Below the pieces are notes generated by a model. It worked only from the letters and a program-made list of their open reading frames with translations. It did no database searches and was not told the origin of the DNA. This document shows positions 43,437 through 51,615 of a stretch of 64,000 nucleotides of DNA, piece by piece. The stretch's first letter is position 1. Each line of letters begins with the position of its first letter. A program made the position numbers and the translations under genes. Source of the DNA: UBA7862 sp051883495 (GTDB taxonomy: Bacteria > Bacillota > Clostridia > Christensenellales > UBA1242); assembly GCA_051883495.1 (NCBI GenBank), contig JBJETV010000007.1, positions 1 to 64,000 of the forward strand, in the 5' to 3' direction.

Positions 43437-43474
43437 AAAAAAAATCTTTCTCTTTAGGGAGGAAGATTTTTTTT
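43437..43474 (-). terminator. terminator of the DUF378 gene
   Basis: AAAAAATCTTTCTC pairs with GGGAGGAAGATTTTTT; on the minus strand it ends in T's. Confidence 0.75.
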
Positions 43475-43486
43475 GGATAAATATTT

Positions 43487-43705
43487 TTAGCCGACATTCC
43501 ACATTGAAATTTTGCCACCATTGAAAATTGGCGTAACAAAAAGCCAAATAGCACTTGCGCCAACAAGACAGTAAATTACTCTTGCAATCCAAGTGATATT
43601 GCCTGTTATTGCTTCTACTAGATTCCAAGAAAATGCACCAATCAATAGCCAGTTCAATCCGCCAATAAGAAGAATTATCCATGCAATAAGGTTCGCTATT
43701 CTCAT
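43487..43705 (-). CDS. DUF378-family small membrane protein
   Basis: The 72 aa hold two membrane helices (LIAWIILLIGGLNWLLIG and VIYCLVGASAIWLFVTPIF). The GGLNWLLIGAF and RVIYCLVG motifs are diagnostic of the DUF378 family. Function is unknown. AAGGGGGG precedes the ATG and a terminator follows, so it is a free-standing gene. Confidence 0.9.
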   Translation of the reverse strand: MRIANLIAWIILLIGGLNWLLIGAFSWNLVEAITGNITWIARVIYCLVGASAIWLFVTPIFNGGKISMWNVG

Positions 43706-43820
43706 AATTTTCCCCCCTTTAACCCTAGTTTGTTTCTTTGTAAAGTGTTTTATTCATATTTTATTTTAATTTTATTCAAATTGGACTTTTACTCATTATC
43801 ATAAAGCATTTTTAATTTAT

Positions 43821-43998
43821 TATCACAACTTTGATATGGAGATTATTTTCCGAATTCTATTACCACAACCTTGAAATTGAAACTGTTTTCCAAAGTTTTT
43901 TACCACAACCTTGATATTGAACTTTTTCCAAAGCTTTTTACCACAAATTTGATATGGAAATTACTTTCCTACTTCTGTTACCATAAATTTGATAGGGG
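43821..43998 (+). repeat. 40-bp tandem repeat, about 4.5 units
   Basis: TA(C/T)CACAA.(C/T)TTGA.AT.GA opens units at 43821, 43861, 43901, 43939 and 43979 (spacings 40, 40, 38, 40). Units share TTTTCC near the middle and end in T(A/G)TTAC-like sequence. There is no ORF across them. Confidence 0.85.
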
Positions 43999-44065
43999 AA
44001 ATTTTTTTACAAATTCCACTATCTTTTCTACCTATATTTTTATTCTTTCTATGAAAAGTTGGGTA

Positions 44066-44093
44066 TTGACAATCAGCAAAAATGCGGTAAAAT
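44066..44093 (+). promoter_or_regulatory. promoter with ~170-nt leader before the gene at 44274
   Basis: TTGACA (44066-44071), 16-bp spacer, TAAAAT (44088-44093). Transcription from about 44100 would give a 170-nt leader. I see no known riboswitch fold in it. Confidence 0.6.
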
Positions 44094-44273
44094 ATTACAA
44101 ACAACGCAGGACAAACCTTTAACAAGATACACAAAATATTATGCAATCTACTAAACACAGCCATATTGTTAAAGCAAGTCATTGCAGTTGCAATCTCATC
44201 AGTTGCATACATATAATTCACATTGTTTGCAAGGAATCTTTTGGGATAGTAAACACTAAAAAAGGAAGTAAAA

Positions 44274-44972
44274 ATGGATAATAATCAAAATGATATAATT
44301 ACAATTGATGGTGTAGATTTTGTAAAAAATGACACCAAAGGCAATGCAAAAAAATTGGCTGAATACATTTTTCAAAACGAAAAAGAGATTGCTATGACTT
44401 ATAGTAAAAAAGTTGCAGACGAATTGTATACTGTAAGATATGAATTTGAAAAGAAATTCAAATCCTTGCCACTAGAGTATGACGCAAGTGAAATTGTTTT
44501 GGGTGCTATTGATGTGACAGAGAAAAAAGAATCCTTCTGGGAAAGAAAAGCCAGCAAATATTTTAATGTCTACAAAGAAAACTGGTTTGCCAGAGCCAAA
44601 TATCTTGGTCAGCTAATGGATTTAGATATAAAAGCTTTGACTTCTGCTCTTAGTTATGAAGCATACAGAAGAGCAAAGGAAGACCTTATTGCATTGACAA
44701 TGGATGTTTATAAAAGAGTAAATTATGAGTCTGTTGGCGACAGACTAATCGAAAAAACATATGAACAACTTATGAATTATTACAGGGAAACAATAGATGA
44801 CAACATAATATATGAAGACAACAAAAAAGGGAATATAGATGCCTACGAATATATGGATTCCGAGGTTGAAAATAATTCGAATGAAGATTTATACATTGAT
44901 CTTATGGATTGTAATAAAAGTTCAGAAGATGATAATAAAGAGGATGAAAACAACGAAGAACAAAGTATGTAG
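44274..44972 (+). CDS. hypothetical protein with acidic tail
   Basis: The 232 aa look mostly helical and charged, with no signal peptide or membrane helix. The last ~45 residues are very acidic and Asn-rich (SSEDDNKEDENNEEQSM). The central part (FWERKASKYFNVYKENWFA) is aromatic. I do not recognise the family. AAAGGAAG precedes ATG 44274 and a terminator follows. Confidence 0.6.
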   Translation: MDNNQNDIITIDGVDFVKNDTKGNAKKLAEYIFQNEKEIAMTYSKKVADELYTVRYEFEKKFKSLPLEYDASEIVLGAIDVTEKKESFWERKASKYFNVYKENWFARAKYLGQLMDLDIKALTSALSYEAYRRAKEDLIALTMDVYKRVNYESVGDRLIEKTYEQLMNYYRETIDDNIIYEDNKKGNIDAYEYMDSEVENNSNEDLYIDLMDCNKSSEDDNKEDENNEEQSM

Positions 44973-44991
44973 TGATGCGCTAGATAAATTT

Positions 44992-45022
44992 AACTCCAAA
45001 AGCAATTTTTGGAGTTTTTTAT
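44992..45022 (+). terminator. terminator of the gene at 44274
   Basis: AACTCCAAAA pairs with TTTTTGGAGTT over a short loop and continues into T's. Confidence 0.85.
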
Positions 45023-45146
45023 TTGACTTTTGACCATTTTTTACTGATAATATGATACATACTATTATAAGTTTTATTACACAAAATTCTTCTATAAATT
45101 GTGTAAAAATAGAGCAAAATTTATTATATAAATTAAAACTAAGAAG

Positions 45147-45930
45147 ATGAAAGCCATGTCGAAATGGGATAGATTTGTATTATGGCTCAACAAAGTGGGC
45201 AGAGGTTGCAACCGCATAACAATCTGCGTGCTATACATAACCATTAATGATTATCCTTGTAACACTTATCTATGGAGCAACAATATTTACCAAAGATTCC
45301 TCTAAGATATCCGGGCTATCAAACAGTGCTTCAGTGGGAACTGTTAGTGCTACATCAACATCTGCATTTACCACTACTTATGGCATAGAAGATGTGCGTG
45401 CTTATTGGGGAAGTGATAAATCTACCATTGTGATTTACTTCCCATGCACGATCTACGCCCCACAAAATTGTAAATATCTGTTTACCATAGGATTAACTAA
45501 TGGTAGTTCTCATCGACTTCCCAAACTTACTACACTAGACCTAATTAACTTTAATACCAGCAAAGTAATATATATGGATGGTATGTTCTATTATTGCACC
45601 TCCCTCACCAGCCTAGATGTCAGCAACTTTGATACCAGCAAGGTAACAAATATGTCTTATATGTTCGGCTATTGCTTATCCCTAACCAGCCTAAACCTTG
45701 GCAACTTTAATCTTACTGCATGCACATCCTTTGGTTCTATGCTCTCAGGTTGCTATAAACTTACAAGTATAACCTTGCCATACAACTTGCAAAGTGGGAA
45801 AACAATATCATTGCCAGCCTCATACTACAACGGCTCGGCTGGGCCATACAACACAGTTGGTACAGCAACCAGTGGCACGACAGTGGCATGCTCTACGGCA
45901 AGTAGCAAAGTTACGCTGACTAAAAAATAG
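45147..45930 (+). pseudogene. DUF285 (BspA-like) surface protein, frameshifted near its N-terminus
   Basis: From 45247 the frame encodes 227 aa with a hydrophobic start (MIILVTLIYGATIF) and the 25-residue DUF285 repeat (NFDTSKVTNMSYMF, SLTSLDVSNF), typical of bacterial surface proteins. Upstream, from ATG 45147, a different frame reads MKAMSKWDRFVLWLNKVGRG followed by ITICVLYITI, a normal N-terminus and first half of a membrane segment. The two halves join smoothly if one base is gained or lost around 45235-45247. So this is either a recent frameshift or sequencing error, or the short form starts at ATG 45247 without a ribosome site. A terminator follows at 46115. Confidence 0.6.
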
Positions 45931-46406
45931 TAAAAGTTTGTAAAAAGATAGTAGATGTAAATTTACCTTATATATATTTGTTGATATAAACAATAAATAC
46001 TAAATATAGCGGTTTTTATTGTAAATATTGTAAATTGTTATAACTGATGATTATTAGAAATAGTATTTGCTATAAATTTTTAGATAAAAATCATAATGTG
46101 ATACAACTAATAGGGAAGTGGAAGATTATTCTTTCACTTCTTTGTTGTGTAGAGTGATTGTTGCAAAAAAATATCCACCAAGTGAAGTAGTGAGATGTGG
46201 ATAGTTCACTTTAACACGTGGGGGAATATTTTTTAATTATGATATTATGACTTTCTGGATTATAAAGTATATACACTTCAATGTTTATGTATAAAACTTT
46301 ATTTGTAAAAGGTTCTAAATAATTGAGTCGTCAATTATATCACAGAAATGATGTCCAACGATTGATTTTTAATTGTTCTGGCTATGACATAATTATTGTG
46401 TGTATT
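45931..46406. other. spacer without a gene; terminator-like hairpin at 46115-46148
   Basis: GAAGTGGAAGA (46115-46125) pairs with TCTTTCACTTC (46130-46140) ahead of TTTGTTGT, likely ending the DUF285 transcript. No ORF is convincing elsewhere in this AT-rich stretch. Confidence 0.6.
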
Positions 46407-46481
46407 TGGCTGGGGTGGCAGGATTCGAACCTACGCATGCTGGAGTCAGAATCCAGAGCCTTACCGCTTGGCTACACCCCA
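46407..46481 (-). tRNA. tRNA-Gln (CTG)
   Basis: 75 nt with encoded CCA. Acceptor TGGGGTG/CACCCCA, anticodon loop TTCTGAC, T-arm GTAGGTTCGAATCCTGC. A lone gene on the minus strand; the plus-strand tRNA-Gln (TTG) at 47485 shares its acceptor and T-arm. Confidence 0.95.
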
Positions 46482-46670
46482 AAGTAATATTATTATGCAA
46501 CAAAATTTCCATAAATGCAAGTGTTTTTTGATAGTTGTTTTTATTCTGTTAATTTTATTTTTCTGTTTTTGAAAATCTTATAAGAAATAGCCTAAAAAAC
46601 TGCAATGTACTAGGTTGGTTGTTAGATAAAAGTTTATTAATAGATATACTAATAAATAAATAAGGATTTT

Positions 46671-46752
46671 ACTTATAGATGTCTAGTTAAAGAGAAGTTT
46701 ACTTATAGATATATTGCTAAAGAGAAGTTCACCTATAAATATCTTGCTAAAA
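46671..46752 (+). repeat. 30-bp tandem repeat, 2.7 units
   Basis: ACTTATAGAT starts at 46671 and 46701, and ACCTATAAAT at 46731. Units also share CTA(A/G)..AAGAGAAGTT. Spacer upstream of the tRNA-Gly operon. Confidence 0.8.
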
Positions 46753-46898
46753 CAAAAATTTTTTATAAATTTTTGTGAAAGTGAACTCTTGTCGAAATTT
46801 TGATTATTGCTTTTTGATAAGTTGACATTCAAGTTGGGGAAGATTTAGGGGAAAATAAAAATTTTTTTTGAAGAAATCGAAATTTTTTGAACAAAATG

Positions 46899-46927
46899 TT
46901 GACATCTTGTTTTTTTTGTGTTAAAGT
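46899..46927 (+). promoter_or_regulatory. promoter of the Gly-Arg-His tRNA operon
   Basis: TTGACA (46899-46904), 17-bp spacer, TAAAGT (46922-46927), 28 bp before tRNA-Gly. Confidence 0.75.
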
Positions 46928-46955
46928 AAGCAGGTAACGAGGCAACGAGATATAT

Positions 46956-47029
46956 GCGGATGTAACTCAATGGTAGAGTTCCAGCCTTCCAAGCTGGCTA
47001 CGTGGGTCCGATTCCCATCATCCGCTCCA
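46956..47029 (+). tRNA. tRNA-Gly (TCC)
   Basis: 74 nt with encoded CCA. Acceptor GCGGATG/CATCCGC, anticodon loop CTTCCAA, T-arm GTGGGTCCGATTCCCAT. Confidence 0.95.
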
Positions 47030-47032
47030 AAT

Positions 47033-47109
47033 GTTTCAGTAGCTCAGTTGGATAGAGCACCGCCCTTCTAAGGCGGGTGTCGGGGGTTCGAATCCCTCCT
47101 GGAACACCA
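47033..47109 (+). tRNA. tRNA-Arg (TCT)
   Basis: 77 nt with encoded CCA. Acceptor GTTTCAG/CTGGAAC, anticodon loop CTTCTAA flanked by CCGCC/GGCGG. Confidence 0.95.
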
Positions 47110-47113
47110 TTAT

Positions 47114-47191
<78 letters not shown>

Positions 47192-47198
47192 GTAAAAC

Positions 47199-47226
47199 TT
47201 TAGACCCATTCGGGTCTTTTTTGTTT
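47199..47226 (+). terminator. terminator of the Gly-Arg-His tRNA operon
   Basis: AGACCCA and GGGTCT form a tight stem over TTC, then six T's. Confidence 0.85.
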
Positions 47227-47439
47227 ACAGATTGATATATGTTGCATATAGAGGATTTTGTTTTACTTCAGCGGATATATTTATTTTAATCATTCATAAA
47301 ATTAACAGAGAACTACAATTTAATTGTATTATTAGGTCTATAAAGTGTAAATTGAGAGATTGAAAACCTTTTTTAGAATACATTTTTATTGTTATTATTC
47401 AGAAAATAAAAAAAAATTGAAAAAATTTTGAAAAAACAC

Positions 47440-47468
47440 TTGATTATTTTCGACAAAAGATATATAAT
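47440..47468 (+). promoter_or_regulatory. promoter of the Gln-Lys-Leu tRNA operon with Spo0A-box-like spacer
   Basis: TTGATT (47440-47445), 17-bp spacer, TATAAT (47463-47468). The spacer contains TTTTCGACAAAAG (47447-47459), whose complement CTTTTGTCGAAAA is a full match to the Spo0A box. Confidence 0.7.
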
Positions 47469-47484
47469 GGCTGAGGTTAAACAT

Positions 47485-47559
47485 TGGGGTGTAGCCAAGG
47501 GGTAAGGCACAAGACTTTGACTCTTGCATCCGTAGGTTCAAATCCTGCCACCCCAGCCA
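47485..47559 (+). tRNA. tRNA-Gln (TTG)
   Basis: 75 nt with encoded CCA. Acceptor TGGGGTG/CACCCCA, anticodon loop CTTTGAC, T-arm GTAGGTTCAAATCCTGC. Confidence 0.95.
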
Positions 47560-47565
47560 TTGCGT

Positions 47566-47641
47566 GATTCACTAGCTCAGTCGGTAGAGCACTTGACTTT
47601 TAATCAAGGGGTCCCGAGTTCGAACCTCGGGTGGATCACCA
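47566..47641 (+). tRNA. tRNA-Lys (TTT)
   Basis: 76 nt with encoded CCA. Acceptor GATTCAC/GTGGATC, D-arm TAGCTCAGTCGG, anticodon loop CTTTTAA, T-arm CCGAGTTCGAACCTCGG. Confidence 0.95.
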
Positions 47642-47725
47642 TTTTTTATTTATAAGTCCAATTCATATTCACGGCAAAGTTATCTCCTAAAAACTTTTAC
47701 TATAAAACGAATATTTGGACATTAT

Positions 47726-47808
47726 GCGGATGTGGCGAAATTGGTAAACGCACTAGACTTAGGATCTAGCGGGAAACCTTGGGGGTTCGAGTCCCTTCAT
47801 CCGCACCA
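47726..47808 (+). tRNA. tRNA-Leu (TAG)
   Basis: 83 nt with encoded CCA and a long variable arm. Acceptor GCGGATG/CATCCGC, anticodon loop CTTAGGA. It is the last tRNA before the accessory block, and its 3' end resembles a sequence at 55715. Confidence 0.95.
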
Positions 47809-47817
47809 TACAAGAAT

Positions 47818-47861
47818 AAAACGAACCTTGAAAATAACTCAGGGTTTGTTTTGTTTTTTTA
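47818..47861 (+). terminator. terminator of the Gln-Lys-Leu tRNA operon
   Basis: AAACGAACCTTGA pairs along 13 positions (three G-T) with TCAGGGTTTGTTT, then T's. Confidence 0.85.
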
Positions 47862-48057
47862 TAAAGATTGGTTTGGAATTAAATTTACATTAACAAATCG
47901 CAAAATATAATTGCAATTTTTATATACAACTAACAATTTTCGATAGTTTTTAAGCAATTTACTCATATCGGTACAAAACTCGCTATGAATTATGCTAAAC
48001 GAAAAGGTTTGACAATTATTAACTTATATCAAGAAGAGGATAAATGATAAACAATTT

Positions 48058-48609
48058 TTATTTTGGGCATACAGATAAATTTTGAAAGCAAAAGTCTGCG
48101 ATTTCTTCAATATCTTCTTTCATACCATCTTCCACCCAACTGATAACAGTGTTGACTATTCCACCTGCCCAAATTATTCGTAAATATTTTTTTGTTGATG
48201 GTATGTTTTTATTATGTAAAACAATATCGTTTATGATGGATAAATATTTGCCTTGAAAACCAGCATTAAAAAGTGTAAGCAAAAAGTCCGCATTTTCTTT
48301 TACGCACATAAATAATTTTATATACCATTCTTTGTTAGTTGTTTCTCTAAATGGACTTCCTATTTTGTCTATAATAAGCGTTTTATTATATTCTAAAACC
48401 ACTCTTTCTAATAAGTTATCAATAGTTTGAAAATTGTTGTAAAATGCCGTTCTTGAAACGCCTGCTTTTTGACAAATTTCTGTTACACTGATTTTTGAAT
48501 ATTCTTTATTTTTTAAAATCAATAACAATGCAGTTTGTAAACTTTCACAAACTAACTTATTCAAATCTTCATTATGATTTTGTAATCCTATTATTCTATT
48601 TTCGGTCAT
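48058..48609 (-). CDS. TetR/AcrR-family transcriptional regulator
   Basis: The 183 aa begin with a TetR-type DNA-binding domain: TALLLILKNKEYSKISVTEI, then CQKAGVSRTAFYNNFQTIDNLL. The C-terminal ligand domain is of the DhaS-like type (YIKLFMCVKENADFLLTLFN). It is divergent from a six-gene operon starting with two degV genes, and a 20-bp palindrome lies between them, so it probably represses that operon. The ligand may be a fatty acid or acyl compound, given the targets; that is inference. Confidence 0.88.
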   Translation of the reverse strand: MTENRIIGLQNHNEDLNKLVCESLQTALLLILKNKEYSKISVTEICQKAGVSRTAFYNNFQTIDNLLERVVLEYNKTLIIDKIGSPFRETTNKEWYIKLFMCVKENADFLLTLFNAGFQGKYLSIINDIVLHNKNIPSTKKYLRIIWAGGIVNTVISWVEDGMKEDIEEIADFCFQNLSVCPK

Positions 48610-48648
48610 TACAATAATGCTCCTTTTGTTAACTCCGACTTATAACGC

Positions 48649-48705
48649 TTGCAAAATAATTTATAATTTTGATATAATTAGCAAGGTGCTTACATTTGTA
48701 AACAC
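48649..48705 (+). promoter_or_regulatory. promoter and TetR-type operator of the degV operon
   Basis: TTGCAA (48649-48654), 18-bp spacer, TATAAT (48673-48678). The palindrome at 48686-48705, GTGcTTACA-TT-TGTAAaCAC, has one mismatched pair and sits on the predicted start site, so a bound dimer would block transcription. Confidence 0.72.
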
Positions 48706-48752
48706 TGTAATATTAGCATAAAAATTTATAAAAGTAAAGAAAAGGACAAAAA

Positions 48753-49616
48753 ATGAAAGATTATTTATTATTTATGGATGTTTCAGGCGATATCGATGAA
48801 AGTTATGTTAAACAAAAAGGCGTAAAGTTACTTCCTATGGAATTTTTAATAGATGACCGAACCGAAACATATACCGCTGACGGGCAAGGAATGGATTTGG
48901 TAAAATTTTATGATGAAATAAAAAATAAAAAAGTTGTAAAAACAAGCCAAATTTCACCTTTTGGATATGAAGAGTATTTTAGTCCATATCTAAAGCAAGG
49001 TTATTCTTGCCTTTATTTAGGTATTTCAAAAGGTTTATCATCAGCATATCAATCTTCGCTTGTTGCTGTCAAGAACTTAAAACAGGAATTTCCTGATGTA
49101 GATTTAATTAGTGTAGATACTGACCAAGTAACCGCACCACTTGGACTTTTAGTTGAAAGAATGGTTGAAAACAAAGAAAAAGGTATGAATATTCAAGAAA
49201 ATGTTGAAGACCTTTTATCAATTAAGAAAAAAATCAAAGGTTTTGCAGTTGTTGATGACCTAAAAGCCTTAAAGCGTGGCGGAAGAATTAGTGCAACTAC
49301 TGCATTCTTTGGTTCAATGTTAAATATAAAACCAATCATTTCAATTTATGATGGAACATTACATGTTATTGATAAACAAAAAGGAATTAAAAATTCTTTA
49401 GTAAAACTTGGGCAACTATTTAAAGAAAATTATAATCCCAAAATTTTAAACTCAGTTTACATTGTTGACGCTTGTGAAAAAGAAAATGCTGATTCTCTTG
49501 AAAAAATTTTAAAGGAAATTGCGCCGGATTGTAATATAAAAAGAAAATTGTTGACGCCTATTGTTGGTGCTCATTTGGGTTCTGGTGCAATGGTGGTGAC
49601 ATTCTATGGAGATTAA
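48753..49616 (+). CDS. DegV-family fatty-acid-binding protein
   Basis: DegV proteins (FakB) hold a fatty acid for phosphorylation by the kinase FakA, feeding host or turnover acids into phospholipid synthesis. The 287 aa show the family marks: an N-terminal MDVSGDID strand, TSQISPFGYEEYF, SKGLSSAYQSS, DLKALKRGGRIS and the C-terminal VGAHLGSGAMVVTFYGD. AAAGGACA precedes the start. It overlaps the next degV gene by 11 bp. No fakA-like kinase is in the window. Confidence 0.92.
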   Translation: MKDYLLFMDVSGDIDESYVKQKGVKLLPMEFLIDDRTETYTADGQGMDLVKFYDEIKNKKVVKTSQISPFGYEEYFSPYLKQGYSCLYLGISKGLSSAYQSSLVAVKNLKQEFPDVDLISVDTDQVTAPLGLLVERMVENKEKGMNIQENVEDLLSIKKKIKGFAVVDDLKALKRGGRISATTAFFGSMLNIKPIISIYDGTLHVIDKQKGIKNSLVKLGQLFKENYNPKILNSVYIVDACEKENADSLEKILKEIAPDCNIKRKLLTPIVGAHLGSGAMVVTFYGD

Positions 49617-50445
49617 AATTTTAACAGATGCAAGTGCAGAATTTTCAAAAGAATTACAAAAAGAGTTTGATGTTATTTCTTTGGATATGCCTGTAAGTTA
49701 TGATGACAAAGAGATTTTTGATATTGATATTAAGGAATTTTGGAAACTGCAACTTGCTGGAAAAAGAATGAGAACAAGTCAGCCTTCAAGAGAACGAATG
49801 GTTGAAGAATTTACAAAGGCGAAAGATAATAACTATGCTTTAATATGTATTTTTATATCTTCCGCTTTATCGGGGACATTTGGAACTGCTCAAACCGTTA
49901 AAAAAGAAGTAGCGTTTGAAAATATTTATTTGATAGACTCATTAAATGCTACTATGGGAGAACATTTACTTGTTTTAATCGCAAGAAATTTAATTAATGA
50001 AGGAATGTCGGCAGAGAAAATTGTAGAGAAACTTGAAAATCTCAAAAGTCGCATAAAATTATATGCTAGTGTGGATTCGTTAAAATATCTTGCACTTGGT
50101 GGCAGACTTTCTGGAATGGTTGCAACTATTGGAAATCTTTTAAATTTAAAACCTATTATAACTATTAACGAAAATGGCGAAGTAAAATTAATTTCTAAAA
50201 AAATTGGTTTGAATAAAACTATTATGAAAATTTGCGAATTAATTGACAAAAGTAAAATTGATTTAACAGAGCCAATTATTCCATTGTTTGCTCATAGTGA
50301 TGAAAATGTAAACAAGTTTATTAAAAAATTTAAAAGTGAAGATATAGAAAATAGCATTACTGAACCTGTTGAAATAGGGCACGTTATTGGAACACATATT
50401 GGCCCAGGCGGTTTTGGTGTTGTATATGTTGAAAAAGAAGATTAA
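49606..50445 (+). CDS. second DegV-family fatty-acid-binding protein
   Basis: The 279 aa paralogue of the preceding protein, with TDASAEFSKE, RTSQPSRERMVEEF, SSALSGTFGTAQ, DSLKYLALGGRLSG and HIGPGGFGVVYV. Two tandem FakB-type proteins often differ in preference for saturated and unsaturated acids. The 11-bp overlap implies translational coupling. Confidence 0.92.
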   Translation: MEIKILTDASAEFSKELQKEFDVISLDMPVSYDDKEIFDIDIKEFWKLQLAGKRMRTSQPSRERMVEEFTKAKDNNYALICIFISSALSGTFGTAQTVKKEVAFENIYLIDSLNATMGEHLLVLIARNLINEGMSAEKIVEKLENLKSRIKLYASVDSLKYLALGGRLSGMVATIGNLLNLKPIITINENGEVKLISKKIGLNKTIMKICELIDKSKIDLTEPIIPLFAHSDENVNKFIKKFKSEDIENSITEPVEIGHVIGTHIGPGGFGVVYVEKED

Positions 50446-50488
50446 AACAATTTGTTTTTCTTAGAAAATCAAAATTCAAGGAGATAAT

Positions 50489-50632
50489 ATGAAAGAACAA
50501 ATAAACAATAACATAAAACCATCAAGGAAAAAAACTTTTTGGATTAACTTTGCTATCATAGCCACAGTTATAGTAACGGCAGTAATTTTAGGTGCTATTA
50601 CAGGTAGATTAATTCTTGATAATATTATATAG
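50489..50632 (+). CDS. 47-aa single-pass membrane peptide
   Basis: A short ORF with AAGGAG 5 nt before ATG 50489. The first 16 residues are polar and basic (KEQINNNIKPSRKK), followed by one membrane helix (FWINFAIIATVIVTAVILGA) and a short tail. It fits tightly between degV and the esterase gene in the same operon. Function unknown. Confidence 0.65.
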   Translation: MKEQINNNIKPSRKKTFWINFAIIATVIVTAVILGAITGRLILDNII

Positions 50633-50646
50633 AGGTAGTGTACACT

Positions 50647-51603
50647 ATGAGAAAAAAAAGAGCTTTAAAAATTATAAGTCTTTCATTATTGTTTATTGTA
50701 GTCTTTATTTTAAGTGCTTTGATATGCGTTAAAATTACCGGCAGTTTACCTGAAAAATTGTTAAAAGTAAAATGGGATGAGTCGGTTGGTACGGTATATA
50801 ATAATTTAAATTATGAAAATGAAGAAAATCATCAATATGATTTATATGTTCCTGTATCACTAAATAAAGATGAAGCACAATACCTAATTTTGTATATTCA
50901 TGGTGGTAGCTTTAATTCTGGAGCAAAAGAAGATGGTGCCTCTTGGTGTAAGTATTACGCTTCAAAAGGATATATAACAGCAAGTTTAGATTATACACTT
51001 CAAAAGAAAGGTGCAAAAGCAGATTTATATACACTTAATGAACAAATTAAAAATTGTGTAACTGCAATAAACAATAAGTGTAACGAACTTGGTTACACAA
51101 TGGGTGGAATGGCAACTTGTGGAGTTTCGGCTGGTGGAACTCTTGCAATGAATTATGCCTATAAATGTGCAAAAACATCGGCAATACCTGTAAAATTTGT
51201 TTTTCAACTTGCAGGACCATCTGATTTTGAACCTACAGATTGGTCATTATTAAAGAGAGTAAACAAGATTGAAACTGATAATGAATTTCTTTATTGGATG
51301 ACAGGAAAGCAATTTACAGATGAAATGATTGCTTCTAAAGAATATACCCAATATGTTAATGAAATTTCACCTGCAAGATTAGTAAACCAATATTCTGTGC
51401 CTTCTTTAATTGGTTATGGATTAAAAGACCACGCTGTTCCGAGCAGTTCTCGTATTTTACTTGTCAATGCTTTGGAAAACTGTGGTGCTACATATAAATA
51501 TTTTGAATTTCCGAATTCAAATCACGGAATGTATGCAGATTTAGATATATTACAAAATTTCTTAGATGAAAGTGTTGCTTTTTGCAAACTATATTTTAAT
51601 TAA
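50647..51603 (+). CDS. membrane-anchored alpha/beta hydrolase (esterase/lipase, BD-FAE type)
   Basis: The 318 aa start with one N-terminal membrane anchor. The hydrolase domain has the oxyanion motif HGGSF, the nucleophile elbow GVSAGG, the acid in GLKDHAVPSS and the His in SNHGMY. It probably cleaves acyl esters at the outer face of the membrane. With the DegV proteins in the same operon, released fatty acids could be captured; this is inference. ATG 50647 is 10 nt after AGAGGT. Confidence 0.83.
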   Translation: MRKKRALKIISLSLLFIVVFILSALICVKITGSLPEKLLKVKWDESVGTVYNNLNYENEENHQYDLYVPVSLNKDEAQYLILYIHGGSFNSGAKEDGASWCKYYASKGYITASLDYTLQKKGAKADLYTLNEQIKNCVTAINNKCNELGYTMGGMATCGVSAGGTLAMNYAYKCAKTSAIPVKFVFQLAGPSDFEPTDWSLLKRVNKIETDNEFLYWMTGKQFTDEMIASKEYTQYVNEISPARLVNQYSVPSLIGYGLKDHAVPSSSRILLVNALENCGATYKYFEFPNSNHGMYADLDILQNFLDESVAFCKLYFN

Positions 51604-51615
51604 AAGGAAAATGAT

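Noticed and set aside
43821..43998. CRISPR array
   Set aside because: Units are directly adjacent and degenerate throughout, without unique spacers, and no cas gene is present.
46789..46800. TTGTCGAAATTT as a second Spo0A box before a tRNA operon
   Set aside because: It lies about 100 bp upstream of the promoter and matches only the core.
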